A stretch of 64,000 nucleotides of DNA. It comes from Edolisoma coerulescens. Lineage: Eukaryota; Chordata; Aves; Passeriformes; Campephagidae. This document shows positions 61,601-64,000 of the stretch, piece after piece. The stretch is taken from NCBI GenBank assembly GCA_013397115.1, contig VWZW01004136.1, positions 863,913 through 927,912 of the forward strand, given 5' to 3'. The translations under genes and the position numbers were made by a program. The notes under the pieces are model-generated. The model saw nothing but the letters and a program-made list of their open reading frames with translations, ran no database searches and was not told the origin of the DNA. Every line of letters starts with the position of its first letter. Positions within the stretch are counted from its first letter, which is position 1.

Positions 61601-64000
61601 AATTTACCTTCTACAGAGGACAGTGGTTACTGTCTCTGCACTTTCAGATACTCTTCAGGATGGACACAGCTAGCTGCTGAACCCACTACCAAGATGAATA
61701 ATTTCAATATTACCTTTGTGAATTGACTGCAGAAGCACATTATTTGTTTAAAATGTCAATCTTTAAATGTGAAGCATTTAGTTTCTAGGGGTTTTTTTTC
61801 CAGAATAAACATTTCCAAAAAGAAAAGTTAACAGGATTCCAAACAGGAACCAATGACTACCTGAACTAATGTCAAGTTCAGAGTAGACAAAGAACTCACT
61901 TGTTCATGGAACTTATAATTTCTCCCTCTAATAAATGAAGATTTTATTCTTTTCCTCAAGTAAGGATTTTGACCAAATCCTACATTCAATTCAAACCATG
62001 GCTAACATGTTGCTCACATAACACATAGCAAGTCACACAGATATGCAGCAAGTGTTTAATCTTCAGTGGAAAATCTAGTGGTTAACCATGCAAACAAATT
62101 ATTTAACATTCTGCTCAGGAATCATTGCATTTCCAACTCCAGAGTGGTTAACATCTGCGTGTCATTTCAGGAACACATAGTTATGGTCAGGACATCCAGA
62201 GCCTGTATCCACTAAAGCAAAAGTGTGGAAATTAAAGTTCTAAGGCACTTGACTCAACCAGACTATTAAATTTTCCTTCCCCTGTAAATGATCTGAGGTA
62301 ATTTCGACCATCAGAGCTGGAAAACGTATCCTCAGCTAAATGAATCATGAGTCTACAGAATGCTTAAAATCAGAAAAAGACTGACAGTAGCAACACGCAA
62401 ATTGAAAAAAACAGGTTGAAGAAATGCAACCGCAGGAAAAATAAATACAGCATGGGATGTCTGTGAAGAGGTATCATACATAGGGACAAAAACCAAAAGC
62501 ATTTTTCTCTGTTTGTGAGAACAGCAATAGTATTTCCAGTGACTTATTAAAAGACCACTGAATAGCTCTAGGTTTTTTCCATTAGGAAGATATAGAGAAA
62601 GAAGGAGTTGTGTGAGACAGGAAAGATCACAAAGATGCATGCAAAAGCAGAATAAATGGGATAGGATAGGAATAATAATTGAATGTGAAAAATAAAACCT
62701 GTTTGCAGCACATTAGGATGGCACATCTAGGGACAAAGGGCACGCAGTAACTGAAATACTCATCAGAAAAAAAGCTTCACAGTGCAAAGATGAAATACCT
62801 TGTGGAATAATCCATCTTTGGATGCAAGAGTCAGTCATGCTTTGAAATACTAGGTCAGTGAAGCATTTCTTTAAAAACTGAATGTTGTAATGTCTTACAT
62901 GGCAGAAAACATTTTCAGCAACTTCCCTTATGCTCAATATAAAAAGAAAGAACAAAAGATGTATCAAAGGTAATTTACTTCTGTTTTTGCAGAGCCAGAG
63001 CAAAAATAAGTGAAGGATTGAAGTGTAAGAGGTGTATGGCTCTGATAAAGCTGGTAGTGACATACAGCCTGTAACTGCCTTTGTACAACTCTCCTGCTAC
63101 AATCACCATTTCAGTAACTCCAGGTTAGTGGATAGACTACTTTATCCAAGAAGTCTTCTCCCCACTTGTGGAACTTCTCTGAAGCTGTAAACAGGGTGGT
63201 CAACATGGCCCAAGAATGGTATGACAGGATCTTCTCTCATACCATTTCTAATAATTCTGCACACTTCAGGATCAAAATCCTCCTCTTCAATCTACAGTCT
63301 ACTCTTCCTATTGCTATGAGCATAAACTGAAGTTTGCTGTGCACCGAAAATCAAAGTGAGTTATCTGAACTTGAGAGCGTAGCTCTGTTCTTTGACAATT
63401 CTTCCCAAAAGTTAGCACCAAAGAATCTGCAGTTGAGTATTCGTTCCTCATTTAGCCATTTTATTTTGTTAACTTTTAAAACACAAATGCAGTTAAAAAA
63501 TACCACAGTGTGTGATTAATTGGAAAATGGCATCATACAATTATAAAAAAATATCTAAAGGAGATAAAATTTGGCATAATTTATACTTAAAAAAGAGGAG
63601 GTTACTACAAAAATGTTCTATAGTGTTCAATGGTGTTCTATAGTGGCATAGAGAATTCAATGAATCAGTAGATTTCCTCAAGAAAGTATGCACACCATTA
63701 TTAATCTTATGGACAGAATTTGCCAATGTATTATTTACAAGCAGCACCAAATTGCTAATGCTGCAATTTTCAAAGAGATTTTCGTAACTTACACACCCAA
63801 ATTCCACTGAAATATGAGCATCCAGTTCAAATTAAGTTTTTGAACATCTCTCACTATGAGTTTCCCAATCCCAAAGCACACTGTAATTCCTTCTTTTAAA
63901 ATAGGTTTTGTTATTGTATCACCTTTCTCATAGAGCTCTTCCATTGCTCTCCAGGTTTCAGCTCGGACCTCTCGATTGCTTTTACTTGGAACTTGTGCAT
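43555..64000 (-). CDS. Aldo-keto reductase family gene, 3' part (five exons; 5' end beyond window)
   Basis: Predicted cytosolic NAD(P)H-dependent carbonyl reductase of the AKR superfamily (TIM barrel). Exons 63923-64000+, 51661-51752, 46408-46590, 45815-45874 and 43555-43650 join in frame with GT/AG borders and give 168 residues. Numbered from the first complete codon in the window: a G-V-S-N-F motif (32-36) matching AKR signature 2; N55-Q56; Y82-C83-P, the cofactor-stacking Tyr region; and I-P-K-S (123-126) with R131 and N135, matching AKR signature 3 that binds the NADP phosphate. The catalytic Asp-Tyr-Lys-His must lie in upstream exons outside the window, so activity cannot be judged. Sequence style (Y-C-P-L-A-K-G, V-S-W-D-P near the C-terminus) is closer to the bacterial YtbE/YvgN-like and fish uncharacterised-oxidoreductase group than to classic AKR1B/1C enzymes; this placement is from memory of family motifs. 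No symbol is assigned. The substrate is unknown. Confidence 0.92.
43651..45814 (-). other. AKR intron between exons D and E
   Basis: About 2.2 kb, bounded by GTAAGA and CCGCAG. It has a (CA)-rich stretch at 45024-45049. Nothing else is recognised. Confidence 0.85.
45024..45049. repeat. (CA)n-rich microsatellite, interrupted
   Basis: CACACA units with T and G interruptions within the AKR intron between exons D and E. Confidence 0.75.
45815..45874 (-). CDS. AKR exon D (60 bp, I-P-K-S motif)
   Basis: Acceptor CTTTTCAG|AATG and donor TGCAAG|GTAAGA on the minus strand; 20 codons in phase 0. It encodes N-G-I-V-T-I-P-K-S-T-K-A-E-R-I-E-E-N, the C-terminal AKR signature that binds the cofactor 2'-phosphate. 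It is too short for ORF-based detection. Confidence 0.93.
45875..46407 (-). other. AKR intron between exons C and D
   Basis: About 0.5 kb, bounded by GTAATG and TTTCAG, phase 0. AT-rich, with no other feature. Confidence 0.88.
46408..46590 (-). CDS. AKR exon C (183 bp)
   Basis: Acceptor TTTATCAAAG|GTTG and donor CATTCAG|GTAATG on the minus strand; exactly 61 codons in phase 0. It starts V-E-Y-H-P-F, contains G-Y-C-P-L-A-K-G and A-K-K-Y-G-R-T-P-A-Q-I-C-I-R-W-S-I-Q. These are the typical AKR strand 7 and helix 7 regions. Confidence 0.93.
46591..51660 (-). other. AKR intron between exons B and C
   Basis: About 5.1 kb, phase 0, bounded by GTGAGT and TCAAAG. Homopolymer runs aside, no repeat or nested gene is recognised. 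Confidence 0.85.
51661..51752 (-). CDS. AKR exon B (92 bp, G-V-S-N-F motif)
   Basis: Acceptor TTTTCCTCAG|GT and donor AATCAG|GTGAGT on the minus strand. The first two bases complete a glycine codon split by the preceding intron, followed by 30 codons ending N-Q. It carries K-S-I-G-V-S-N-F, a near-perfect AKR signature, and the N-Q pair whose Gln contacts the nicotinamide in known AKR structures. Confidence 0.92.
54498..54559. repeat. (TTTG)n-rich low-complexity tract
   Basis: T-runs and GTTTGTTTG units inside the large AKR intron. Confidence 0.85.
61335..61366. repeat. AAT-rich microsatellite
   Basis: Degenerate AAT/ATT units forming an imperfect palindrome inside the large AKR intron. Confidence 0.7.
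63923..64000 (-). CDS. AKR exon A (cut by window edge)
   Basis: Open on the minus strand from the window edge to a donor (GAGAAAG|GTGATA). It contributes 25 full codons plus the first base of a glycine codon. The two bases AT at the edge probably end an Asp or Asn codon of the preceding H-W-P-x motif. The content (T-W-R-A-M-E-E-L-Y-E-K) is the AKR helix that precedes the G-V-S-N-F strand. Confidence 0.88.

Larger units (their letters stand above)
51753..63922 (-). other. AKR intron between exons A and B (about 12.2 kb)
   Basis: Phase 1 intron splitting a glycine codon, bounded by GTGATA and TCCTCAG. It holds (TTTG)n low complexity at 54498-54559, an AAT-rich tract at 61335-61366 and a 12-bp direct repeat with a 20-bp period near 63614-63645. 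Many short frames occur on both strands, but none has a recognisable domain, so no nested gene is called. An additional small exon cannot be excluded, but the phases of exons A and B already join cleanly. Confidence 0.8.

Noticed and set aside
1..64000. Search for CRISPR arrays, phage, operons or other prokaryote-type systems
   Set aside because: The DNA is clearly vertebrate: spliced genes, CR1 repeats and CpG islands. No spaced direct-repeat arrays or compact coding clusters were seen.

Overview
The window reads as nuclear DNA from a bird. It is AT-rich and gene-poor, its one protein gene with an uninterrupted coding exon is a vertebrate G-protein-coupled receptor, other exons are bounded by GT/AG splice sites, and the only clear dispersed repeats are CR1 LINE 3' ends of the avian type. 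One ambiguous base (N) at 23982 suggests a draft assembly. The species cannot be named from the sequence alone.

Two protein-coding genes can be supported, both on the minus strand and in tandem. (1) S1PR1, the sphingosine-1-phosphate receptor 1, has its whole 379-residue coding sequence in one exon (31518-32657). A short non-coding first exon (about 34094-34158) sits in a CpG island, and the 3'UTR probably ends near 30 kb. (2) The 3' part of an aldo-keto reductase (AKR) gene occupies 43555 to the window edge at 64000. Five exons were found by eye (63923-64000+, 51661-51752, 46408-46590, 45815-45874, 43555-43650); they join in frame into 168 residues ending at a stop. The N-terminal part, which should carry the catalytic tetrad, lies beyond the right edge.

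Layout: 1-29990 has no recognisable coding exon; it contains one CR1 tail (9484-9705), two orphan CpG-rich islands (17870-18185 and 23940-24975) and low-complexity tracts. 29990-34160 is S1PR1. 33700-34870 is the S1PR1 CpG island, with a 39-bp-period minisatellite just inside intron 1. 34870-43554 is the spacer between the two genes, with a repeated AP-1 motif and a CR1 copy. 43555-64000 is the AKR gene, mostly intron (one intron is about 12.2 kb).

Nothing suggests that the two genes work in one pathway. S1PR1 is a plasma-membrane receptor for a lysophospholipid, and the AKR is a predicted cytosolic NAD(P)H-dependent carbonyl reductase. I found no CRISPR array, operon, rRNA, credible tRNA or intact mobile element, and no convincing undescribed system. 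The best leads are the AKR gene itself, an upstream ORF spliced across the S1PR1 leader intron, and the two orphan CpG islands.
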